From Cerioporus squamosus (lineage: Eukaryota; Basidiomycota; Agaricomycetes; Polyporales; Polyporaceae), in assembly GCA_022592435.1 (NCBI GenBank), contig JABYQS010000089.1, positions 62,001-126,000 on the forward strand: a DNA stretch of 64,000 nt, read 5' to 3'. A program made the translations under genes and the position numbers. A model generated the notes under the pieces. The model did not search any database. It saw only the letters and a program-made list of their open reading frames with translations, and was not told the origin of the DNA. Shown in pieces: positions 22,726 through 32,359 of this stretch (position 1 is the first letter of the stretch; each line of letters starts with the position of its first letter).

Positions 22726-25228
22726 TCATGTAGAAAGCCCCTTGGCGTCGCACCCCAGCACCTCCTGCCACACCGGCGCAACGCCCTCTTCTTCGCACCC
22801 GACCTGCATCCCGTTATCGCGCAGGATGAAATACTCCCGGTGAGGTGTCTGTACGACCGCCAGCCCAACGTGGAGGTCCTTGCCACCGGCCGAGGTGAAG
22901 TGAACGCTCTCGACGTGGTGGTGTCTGGGTGACGGCGTCAGAAGGTGCGTGATTGACGACAGTCCATGCTGAGCACTCACTCAGGCAGGTACAAGTTCAG
23001 CGCCGTGCTCTTCTGTCGCCCAGGCGGCGGCGCCACGCGCTCCGGCAGTCCAGCGAACTCCTGCGCCATCTCGTTCGCAGTCATCCACTGCCCACTGATC
23101 CTGTGGACACGACGCCAAGTGAGTCCACTACACAACCAACGTATCGCAACGGCGAACACTCACCCGTTCCCCACGACGCACGCTAAGACATACCGCTCCG
23201 CCACCATACGCTTGCCGTCGCCCCCCGCCCCTTCTCCCGCGACCTTCTTCAGCCATAGCTTGCTAATGCCCGGTGGTAATCTTCCACACATGCCCACTTC
23301 AGGTGGGCTAGCAATGAGGTGTCGACGACCCTTGCGGCGCCGCTTGCCGCCGCTCGATGTATGCAGACCAGTCGGCGCGCACTGGGAGCGACACGCTCGC
23401 CTCTTCGGGCCGGAGCGAGTAGGGGACTGCCGCCCCACGACTTCACATGTTGCCTCCAGAACGTAGAGCACCTCAGGCGGCCGTGGTCGGGCAGTAGGCG
23501 CTGCATATTCAACGGTGATCAGCCAAATTTCGCCTGCGACGACTTCCTGCGCGTCGACGACGGTCCCTTGCAGCCAGAATTCGGGTCAGCTGCGCCGCCT
23601 GGAGACGTCCTCACAGAGAGCTCGAACCATGCCCGGGTGAGTGCGAACCTGATGCTTGTCAGATGGCACTCATACGTTGCGGCGAGAGACGAGAGGAGGG
23701 GCGCACCTGACGGCAACGAGCAGCTGCCTCGGGCTGTCGGGACTCGCCCAGAGACGACTCGAAACGGGGTTCGCTAAGCGACACTTCTGGAAGAAGCGAG
23801 CGAAGAAAGTCGATTCATAGGCTCGTCTCCGCTCAACGACCTCTAGCTCTCGTGCTCGAAGGTACGGCCACATGTTCGTCATTGCTTGTGAGTGCTTCCG
23901 CAGCACGTCGTCTTGCAGCCGATGGCCATGATACTTCCCGGTCAAGATACACGACGCAGAGAGGTACACTACGGTGCTCGTCAGCTGACAGTCTTGACAA
24001 TGGTAACTGATGCCACCAACGTACCGGCGTATCGGAATGCCCGCGAGACGAGGGCGCACGCCGCCCTCTCTTTGTTCGACAAAGCGCTCAATATTACAGC
24101 CCAGCGATGGACGCGTTTCCGCTGCGCGAGCGAAGGAGGCAAAGTGATCGGGCGAAGCGCAGGAACGGACGCCTCGAAGTCTTGAAGGCGATACAATGCA
24201 TGTTCCTTCACCGCAAGAACCCGGACCGGCTCAAAGGGAAGAGCAGGAATACTCGTAGGAGTAGATGAAGCAGAGGCAGAGACTTTAGCCTTGTTGACCA
24301 AGAGAGGCTTGAAGCGCTTAGCAGAGGTGGGAGCAGGGACCACAAGAACGATTGGCTGAACAGGAACGCGTGTTGTCGTCGCGACGGGTGCTGTGGGCTT
24401 GGACACCGCTAATGTCGCTGGCATAAGAGAGCGCTCAACGTTAGGCGTGGAGGAAGACGATAGCACGCGCTGCTTCTTAAGGGGTGGAGGCGGCATAGTT
24501 TCGATGCTAGGACGATCCCGTTTGTTGCCGGTCGCCGACGCGCGCAACGGAGGCACTTTACGAGTCAGACTCGGGGTCTGTGAGACATTCCGCGTTGACG
24601 TGGGTGTCTGGACCTGGCATGTAGTGATGGTACTGGATGAGAGTGTAGGTGGTAGCCCAGGAGCGTCTGTATGCGGACTGCTGGAGCCGACCGCGGCAGG
24701 GAGTGAGGACACTGCAGCAAGAGCCGCAGAAGGCTGCCTAGAGACCGCGGAAGAGACTTGCGGGATCGTCGATGGACCAGGCGGTTGCGAGGCCTTGAGC
24801 TTTCGAGGCTTCTTCTGCGCCTTGGGCTTCGACGGCGGAGCGGCCGGTGGTTGCGGTACAATCACCCCATCATTCGTCGAGCCAGTCGTATTCGACGACG
24901 CGATAAAGCTTGAGGGCGTGTCTGGACGTGTAGCAGCGGCAGAGATAGATCCGCGTGTAGCAGCAGCGGAGGGTGTATGCGTGGCGACCTCGGGAGGAAC
25001 AGTACCAGCAGAAATCACGGAGGGCGTACCAGGACCAGAAGCACCTTCAGAGGCAGAGCAGAGTCCGTTCTCAACGAGCTTTTGTAAGAGAGCCTGCTTT
25101 CCAAGCTTCGAGTATCCAGGGATCTTCCGCTCCTTGCAGAGAGCTTTGAGTTGCGGTACAGTGAGCTTGGCGAGGTCGGCTTGAGTATATGCGCCGCCTG
25201 CGCTAGGCGGGGCGTTATTTGCAACCAT
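22726..25228 (-). CDS. SAP-domain protein of unknown function
   Basis: Starts MVANNAPPSAGG. A SAP motif follows at about residues 15-50 (LTVPQLKALCKERKIPGYSK, then QALLQKLVENGL), a helix-turn-helix module that usually binds DNA. Next come some 270 residues of Ser/Thr/Pro-rich disordered sequence with short basic patches (KPKAQKKPRKLK). The structured C-terminal part begins RVHRWAVILSALSNKERAAC and crosses several introns (donors near 24027, 23708, 23617, 23163 and 22982). It contains FALTRAWFELS, GEIWLITVEYAAP, AERYVLACVVGNG, SGQWMTANEMAQEF and YFILRDNGMQVG, and stops at 22726. Intron joins in the 23.2-23.7 kb part are my best in-frame choice and could be wrong. I do not recognise the C-terminal domain; a nuclear role is inferred only from the SAP motif. 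Confidence 0.62.
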
Positions 25229-25712
25229 GTAGAACAGAAGTTGGGAGCGTTCGCCACTGCTGGTCGCGTAGGAAAAGGAGGAGGAGGAGGAGGAGGAGGA
25301 TGCAGCACCTAGGATGAGGTCGTGGTCGGGTGCAAACAGGCCTCTGTCTGCATGGCGTCTGATGCCTGTGGCTACGTGATGGATCCGACTCGGTCTGTAC
25401 TGTACTGAGGTCTGGTTTGTCCTCGCTCATGGTGTCGGAAACACAAGATGATTAACAATGGGATATGCACGAAAAAGTGAGCGATTGGCACGGGGCACGG
25501 CGTGATATCTGACTATATGCGCAAGCTGGGCCCCTCCTATCTACCGTGACATCGGCAATTCCCCGCTCGAGTTGGACAACGGGCGAGCTTATCGAAGCTT
25601 TCCTTCTTCACTTCAAGCGATTCCAGCGCTGCAGGCGGTTTGTCTATGGCTCTGGAAGAATGTGAAAAAGAAAGACTTACGCATGAGTGAGCGTGCAGTC
25701 CATGTTGGGTGA
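25229..25712. other. Intergenic, SAP gene leader side
   Basis: 484 bases holding the promoter and leader of the SAP gene and the 3' end of the next F-box-like gene. No supported ORF. Confidence 0.4.
25276..25300. repeat. GGA trinucleotide microsatellite
   Basis: About eight GGA units, 48 bases upstream of the SAP gene ATG. Transcribed in the gene's direction they give a CCT/TCC pyrimidine tract in the leader or core promoter, a common fungal promoter feature. Confidence 0.85.
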
Positions 25713-27160
25713 TCAATCCCGTACGCGCAGTACTGTCCGCCCACCGTCGCGGCGGCCATTCGAGATGGCGAGTTTCAAGCGCTTCAGATTCTTGTTCTTC
25801 GCAAGCATCTTCTCTGCGTAAGCAGCCACGTCGATCTCTTGCAGTACGGTGGACCACGCGGGATCATCGCATCCTCGAATTCCGAGATCCGGGAACGACC
25901 ACTGGAGAAGGAGATCAAACGTCGTAACGACAGAAGACTCGTCGACGATGGAGCACAATGCATCCTGTAGGAACGACAGCTGCCGTATGAGAAGACAGGT
26001 CATTTCTGGCAGACCGATGTGCGACTCACCATCAACGCGCTCACTCGGTGGGCCTCGATGTCTCGTGCTTTGATTTCGAGTTCGAGCTGCAGGTAGTCGA
26101 CCTCTTTGGCACAGCGGTCGCGAAAGATCTGCACGATCCCGGGTGCCATGAAGTGGAGACCATCCTCGAGCATGACGGTCAGGCGCGAGGGGCGAGCGTC
26201 GCTCAAGACGGCCCTCAGCAGACGAGGATCGAATACATGACCGTCCATGTCGTCGAGGTGCATCTCGGTGATACGGCATGTGAGTCCTAGGACGTAGAGG
26301 ATTCCGAGCGGTCCCCAATACTCGCGCAGCGCGTTCCAAGCTCCATGGCGGCGTTGCTTGAACAGGTTGGCCTCTCGGAGAGTCGTCAATTCCTCAACAT
26401 TGCGTGCTCCGCTCACGAAAGACTCCGAGACGTATAGCTTCGTCAGGCTAGGGAAGGCGTGGACGAAGTGGTGAGTAATGAACGTCCACGTATTGATGAT
26501 ATCGAGGACGGTCAGATTGGGATAGCGAGGACCATCGGGAATCGTATGGACGTCGCTGATGGATAGGTACTCCAAAGTCGTCCGGGAGCCTCGAAGAAGT
26601 GTCGTGGGTGTCTTGTCTTGCAGCGTAAGGGCAGGATCATCATCTTCGTCGAGCAGTGATACCTTGACGACGTAGAGGGAGGATCGAATATTGGCCAGCA
26701 ACTTGCATGACAAGCTGCCAGCGGAGTCGATGTTGAGCTCCTCGAGTCTGGTGAGAGAAGCGATGGCGTCCGGAAGGTCCGGATGTAGCTGTAGGATAAC
26801 CTCCGCATCGTGGAGTCTGAGCCGGGTGAAGTTCTCCCCGCCCATGGCCAGGAGAACAAAGAATCCCTTCAATAGTTCAGGGACATCGTCCGGTATCTCT
26901 TCCGACGCTTGCCCGAATTCATGAGGAGAAACGGAGAGGCCGCATAAAGACTGAAGTCGACGGGGAGGATCGGCAAAGATGAACCGGAAGAAGGACGCCT
27001 TAAGCGAGCTGAGGTATAGCTTGACGTCGTCATGAAGGATGTAGGGCACGCCACCGCGGGAGAGCGTTCGACAGGTCTGCATCATCCTGGAGATGGTTGG
27101 TCTATCTGCGAAAGACATGATGATGTACACGACATCCTCAACCAGCACCGGCTGATTCAT
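25713..27160 (-). CDS. F-box/LRR-like protein, intact family member
   Basis: Begins MNQPVLVEDVVYIIMSFADR, then MMQTCRTLSRGGVPYIL, the F-box-like head. Leucine-rich strands follow (LTRLEELNIDSAG, LRGSRTTLEYLSISD, YPNLTVLDIINTW). The family core comes next (WGPLGILYVLGLTCRI, then LLRAVLSDARPSRLTV). The intron after SALM (donor GTGAGT, about 26027) leads to a last exon starting LSFLQDALCSIVDE and ending at 25713-25715. The frame has no lesion. It sits about 340 bases downstream of a paralog in the same orientation, so the pair looks like a tandem duplication that has since diverged. Probable role: SCF-type adaptor or a related LRR scaffold (inference). Confidence 0.68.
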
Positions 27161-27500
27161 GCTGGCTGCTAATGTAGTTGAGCGTTATGGCTACTGGAAC
27201 AACGCGCCACTGACCTTCAAGAGACGTGAATGGGGGAGGCAACAGTTGAGGTGGAACAGCGTGAGCGCTGAGGGAAGGCTGGGTTGTCTACTTAGGCCAT
27301 TGTTCTAGCGTACAAAGACGGAGCGGACTTTGCAACCCAACATCATGCATGCAGAATCCACGTGGTCGTCCAGGCCTCTTTTGATTACTTCGCAGAACTG
27401 TACATGAGTGACGACCTACAACCCAGCAGATTTCCTATGGATGTGAGCAGCGACATGAGACATAGCTCAGTACGGGGGCCGATGGTTCACTCATCTAGCC
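27161..27500. other. Spacer between tandem F-box-like genes
   Basis: 340 bases, containing the promoter of the downstream gene and the terminator of the upstream one. Nothing else seen. Confidence 0.4.
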
Positions 27501-28996
27501 TTACATATGAGTGCAGTCCAACTCCGCATCCAAGCCAGCGGGGATCTTGGGTCCAAGTCGCACAGTAGCACCCTTGGACGACCCAGGGTTGTGAGAGATG
27601 ATGACCGTGCGGAGGGATGGCGCCATCTCTTTGAGACGATGGGCTAGTGCGCGTGCATCGAAAGTACGCATGTATACCTCCGCTGCACCAGGAGAGTGCG
27701 GCCTTCTGGACCAGGGAGAACGCAGCGAGCCGGCGTGGATGGTCAGTGCCACGGCGTCGGCCGAGCAGAGTGCGATAGCTTGGAAGAAGGTGTCCTAGCA
27801 CATGATAAGAGAGATGGCCAGAGAGTGTAAAGCGTCGTACTCACCAGAAATGATTCCATTTCTAGGTCGCTATCTCCAGGCATGAGTAGGAATCTGATCT
27901 TCAGCACCTTCACGTTCTGGAAAGCTCGGTGAGAAAAGAGGGCAATGAGGTCTTCGGAGAAAGAGTCCTGTTCGGCAAAATAGGTGGGGAAGTCGATGTC
28001 GAAGGTGAGGTGAGTAGGCCGCGTATCTGCGACTATGGCTCGAGCCCATCTGAGGTCGAAGCCTTCATTCTCGTCAAGACTAACACTGACGAACGGCACG
28101 TGGCAGGTGAGGCCCAGCACGTAGAGCATAGGCAAGGACCCGCGAAAGCTACGAAGATGGCGCCATGTACCGTGTTCTTGCTGACCGACGATGTTTTGTG
28201 CACGATGATGGTCTAGAATTTCGTCTTCGACTTGATCCAAGGTCGTGAGCACCAGCCAGGATCCTTCCAACTTCTCCACATTGGGGAACGCCGCGACAAG
28301 GTTCGGAGTGACCAGCGATCTGGCGTATTCCAAGGAAAGATGGCGGACGTGGGCAAATGATGGAGGGGAAGGCAACAACATGGGATCAAACACCGCCGAC
28401 AAGGAAACGGAACAGAGCGTCATCGTCGAGCCCTGCAACAGACTCGCGATATCGTAGCCTTCGACATCATCTGCCAGCTCGAGCTCCACAGAGATGCCGG
28501 CACGACTGAGGCGAGATTTGAGGCCGTTCAGCCCTTCGAGACCGCGGCGATCTATCCCTCCCAACGTCAACGACTCCAGCGTAGTCAGTTCGGCAATGGC
28601 TGCAGGTAGTTCTGGTGCGGCTTCGACCAGTGCGTGGGCGCGGTCTAGTATGTAAATCCGAACGAGGTTCTTCATGAAGCGTGCGCGATCGACGAGGAGC
28701 GTCGTCAGAAGGGGTGCTACAATCCTTGCCTCTGAATCTCCTCGAAGATCAATCTCGAGACCACGGAGTCGCTCGAGACGATGGGCTATCTCCACTGGAT
28801 CTCCCCTAGCGGCGGCAAAATGTACGAAGGATCGAGCATGGACTCCCGTTTCCAGCACGGGATCCTCTGCGAGGATGTAACTGGCGCCCTCGTGGTTGAG
28901 AACATGGCACGTCCGCATGAGGTGGGAAACCTCGCAGCGGTCGGAGGAGGACATGAGCATGTGGAAGATGTCGAGGCTGAACTTGACGGCGTCCAT
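27501..28996 (-). CDS. F-box/LRR-like protein, intact family member
   Basis: I place the start at MDAVKFSLDIFHMLM (28994-28996) because the paralog at 13.5 kb starts at the equivalent Met. The frame is open a further 14 codons upstream, and a CAG sits directly before this ATG, so a leader intron may end there. Motifs: HLMRTCHVLNHEGASYIL, TTLESLTLGGIDRRGLEGL, AHVRHLSLEYAR, SFRGSLPMLYVLGLTCHV and DTRPTHLTFDID. The intron after MESFL (donor about 27858) lies at the same place as VEGFL in the 13.5-kb relic. The last exon starts DTFFQAIALCSADAVAL and ends at 27501. This is the best template for judging the broken copy. Function unknown. Confidence 0.68.
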
Positions 28997-29877
28997 CTGA
29001 GATACTTGGGGGTTAGCTGCACGAGTCAACGCGAACAAGTGAACGCAGACTCACTGCGACACCGACTGGAGATCCTGGGGGTCCTCAAGGAAGAGAGACT
29101 AAGGCTTGCGTCACCCCGTCTGCTCGAGCGGCAAACGTCCCGCCACGTGCGGAAGCAGCCAAGATGGGATAGCATAGCCATTCCTGACTGCAGGTCACCG
29201 ATTCAATTCGCTCAAGGCCCATGCACAACTTCCCTTTCGCCAGATTACGTCGATGCAACCTACCAGCTAGCAGCGTGATCCGTGAAATCAGCAAATTCCT
29301 GCTCGATATACTTACTGGTTCAACTGATTCAATATGTTTCACTGAGTAATCGTGCCACGAAGCCATGAGTGACCACATACCACACCAAAACTATCCGCCA
29401 CTTACATTTGCCCGTACTTTCTTGTGTGACATCTGTTGATCGGCGGACGAACATGGGACGTCAGATCTTCAGACTCCAGGAGGTGCGGTTGCGATGTTGT
29501 GACCAAGCGCGTGACGTCACAGGTGCGCCATATTAGTCGAGACGCCCACGCCCATCGCGATATCGTGACCGCAAACACGTGATGTCACAGTCGCGCCATG
29601 TCACCGCGTTGGCGTGAAGAGTCGGCGCGTCTCTAGCGACGGCCATCATCCCCTCCTCCCCAGCCCCTCCCTCTCCTCATACCCCAGGACGTACGCATTC
29701 CAACTTCGCATGTTGAGTTGGAGTTGGGATGAAGAAGGTAGGAAGGATGAATATCGCTATTAACCACCCACTCACAACTCGGCGTAGCTTCGGAGCATCG
29801 GGCGTACCCAGCCATGTCGCTGGGAAGGATGTGACTACATCGCTTCCTCCGCTTCAAAAGACATGCTCAAACACAAA
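28997..29877. promoter_or_regulatory. Divergent intergenic region with CRE-like elements
   Basis: 881 bases between an F-box-like gene (minus) and a zinc-finger gene (plus). The only notable structure is a pair of direct repeats at about 29491-29599, annotated separately. The leader of the zinc-finger gene is pyrimidine-rich near 29645-29690. Confidence 0.45.
29491..29599. promoter_or_regulatory. Direct repeat with TGACGTCA and TGATGTCA sites
   Basis: Two imperfect ~40-base copies, each reading GCGAT, then GTGACC, then a TGAYGTCACAG core, then GCGCCAT. The first contains the palindrome TGACGTCA (29512-29519), the classic CRE/ATF bZIP site. The second has TGATGTCA (29580-29587) overlapping a CACGTG E-box (29576-29581). 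It lies about 290-370 bases upstream of the zinc-finger gene start. Confidence 0.7.
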
Positions 29878-31834
29878 ATGAGCTCGCATGAGTCCAATAT
29901 GCATAGTCAAACTACCAAGATTTGGAACGGAGGTGAGTACCAGGGTGCCAATTTTGTCGCACGCGACTCATAAGGCGGGTAACCGCAGCAACGCAAGCCA
30001 CTATTCACCGAGACAACGTGTCTAAGGTCATGACATGTATCTGCGGTCAATGCTCGCACAAGGACGCGTCGGTTGTTCGAAGGCACGCGGAGAAAGCCCA
30101 CAAGAGTACCGCTGCAACTCCGTTGCGCGCTCCGGGGAAGGAAGACGGAGCGCATACAGTGAGTGGTGAGTACGTCTGAATCTCATTAGCCCGAAAGTCG
30201 TGTACGACGCGTCAAAAGTGCCTGCTTTGTCTTCGCACAGCAGTTCTGCAAAGCGGCAGGCTCAAGAGCTTGCTGCGAAACCGTCCAAGAGCCGACGCGT
30301 CGAAGAACCACTATCCCTGTCAGCGTCAAAGCCGGCCACGTCCAGTATAACACGCCCGACCACAACAAAGCGTTCCTCTGCCCTCTCACTGCCTCTCGGC
30401 TTCACTCCTTTGAAAACGACCCCTCGCCCAGCACCGCCTGAGGAGTCGGTCTGTGTTCCTCGCCAGGACATGTCGAAGAAGCGTCCCCTCGAAGAGCCAG
30501 TTGCAGGCCCGTCGTCGAAGATCCGTCGTCTAGACGGTGAGTCGGAGGCTCCGACGCCCTACATAGATCTCAAGAGCAACGCGTCTCCCGTAGGCCCTGC
30601 GCCGGCTGCCTCCCGCGCATCCGTTGCTGGGCCGTCGAAGCAGTCGACTGCGACCAAAGCTACACGTGCAGCCAAGAGCATTCCGGGCCTTTCTCTCCCG
30701 TCACGCCATGTTCCCGGCATTCCAGGTCTTTCAATGCCGCGACGGTCGTCTCCCCCGAGGGCTTTCAAAGTGCGCGGGCTGAACCGTAGACTGAAGCACG
30801 CCCTCGTGTCCGTACCACCCTCTTCCACGAGTACTGTCGCTCCCAAGGCCCACAACTCCGCCGGATCCACGCTCTCCAACTCTCCGGAAATGCCAGCGCC
30901 TCAGCGGAGAGAGAAAGTCGTTCTCAAGGCACCTGTTGCGGGCTCCAGCGACGATGCCCCGGTGGGATACCCCTGCTCGTCTTGCGGCGACTACATGTTC
31001 ACGGACAGCTGGGACAAGTGCACCATGTGTGAGCTCAGGGCCCTCTCGCGGAAGGATGTCCCACCGAAGGAAACACGCCCCGCCCTCGTCCCCGCAATCA
31101 ACGCGACGAACGCGGTGGCCTCGTCGTCTGCTGTCCTCTCCGATACGCAGCCGAAGCCCCGGCATCGCGTGACGAAGAAGATGCGTGAGCGCGAGTTCAG
31201 AACCTGGTTCAGTAACTGGACTCAAGCCTACCGCGAACGTCCCGAGCTGCGCACTGACACTGAAGACAAGACGGACTACTGGCGCGATGAGCAGACACGG
31301 AAGGAGGGCGGCACTGTGTATCAGACTGTGGACGACTTCTTCGCCGCCTTGCAGCGGGCCTGGATCAATCAGCAGATCGACAAGGCACGCGGAGGAACAC
31401 AAGTCGTAGAGTTCTATGGCGCGTATTCGATTGTCGCTCAGCCACGGATTAACGCACACAACCGGCACGAGAAGATCAGGGAGCGCATGCGCCAGATGGG
31501 GTTCGAGTGAGTCGCGACCACGGTGTCTGGCATTTAGATGGGTTGCTGACGAGGGCGTAGGCTCGACCCCGACAACTTCGGGAAGGTTTACTTCAAGCGT
31601 CGCAAGTCGGACGATGAGCTGACTGTCACCGACAATGTGTTCAAGTATCCGTGCTCGTGCGGTGGCTCGAGCCCACCGCCAGGCGGTTCTCCTCCACAGA
31701 AACATCGTGCTCCGGACGCGCAGTATGTTGGGCCGTGCGGAGGGACCGTCATGATCCTCGTTGGTCGCGATGACGCGTTGAGGCCCTATCATCGCATTGA
31801 TGGGCAGAGGATCGCGGTCGACATCGTGCATTAA
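29878..31834 (+). CDS. Zinc-finger protein of unknown function
   Basis: The start at 29878 gives MSSHESNMHSQTTKIWNG. Joining over the intron at 29933-29988 then yields CICGQCSHKDASVVRRH followed by AEKAHK, a C-x-C-x2-C-like start plus paired His that looks like an atypical zinc finger. A long Ser/Pro/Lys-rich nuclear-type region with KKRPLEEP and KSRRVEEP patches follows. A second Cys cluster (YPCSSCGDYMFTDSWDKC, then TMC) precedes a structured part (KMREREFRTWFSNW, YWRDEQTRKEGG, FFAALQRAWINQQI). The last exon (from about 31560) has NFGKVYFKRRK, a third Cys group (YPCSCGGS, GPCGGT) and stops at 31834. Three introns join in phase. I do not recognise the family; nuclear localisation is inferred from the basic patches. 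Confidence 0.66.
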
Positions 31835-32359
31835 TGACCGTCGCTGCTCAAGTATCTTTATGATAGGCGACTTCCTCTAGAATTGCTAGAATAGACGAAT
31901 TAGTAGTATTGCTCCTAGTACTCACGATACCCCAGGACTTTTAGTCTCAACTTACTGATATTCTCGCGTTATGTACGGTACTTCTGCGTTATACTGACTA
32001 TGATACGTGTACATATGTAAGTAGTTTGTACATCGTGATCAGAGCTCTTTCACACAACCCTCGGTCATAGTCCAATTGTGTCTGTGAGGAAGCTTAAGTA
32101 TAATCGCACACTGAGCAGGGTGCGATCCTGCAGTTGCTTGCTCAAAACAACCAACACAGCTCAAGGTCGACGAGGAGTATCCATATTGTGATTTCCTCCA
32201 GGATGAGCATCACGCACCGGCGCACCCGCTGGGACAGTACCTTGCAGACTAGTGACGATAGGATCTATATGCATGTTCTATTGTACAATGTACTCACATC
32301 GACTGGTCCAGCGTACAAGTCCAGCCAACCCCAGCAACCCGCTCACCTCCGACACACAC
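31835..32359. terminator. Convergent intergenic region with both 3' ends
   Basis: 525 bases, AT-richer than the flanks, between convergent genes. No coding frame supported; contains the polyadenylation regions of both by position. Confidence 0.4.

Noticed and set aside
24393..25184. 263-codon plus-strand frame
   Set aside because: Antisense of the SAP gene's low-complexity region, with biased Gly/Glu/Ala content only.
30731..31831. 366-codon open frame on the minus strand
   Set aside because: Exact antisense of the main exon of the zinc-finger gene. The plus frame has Cys/His groups and valid splice joins.
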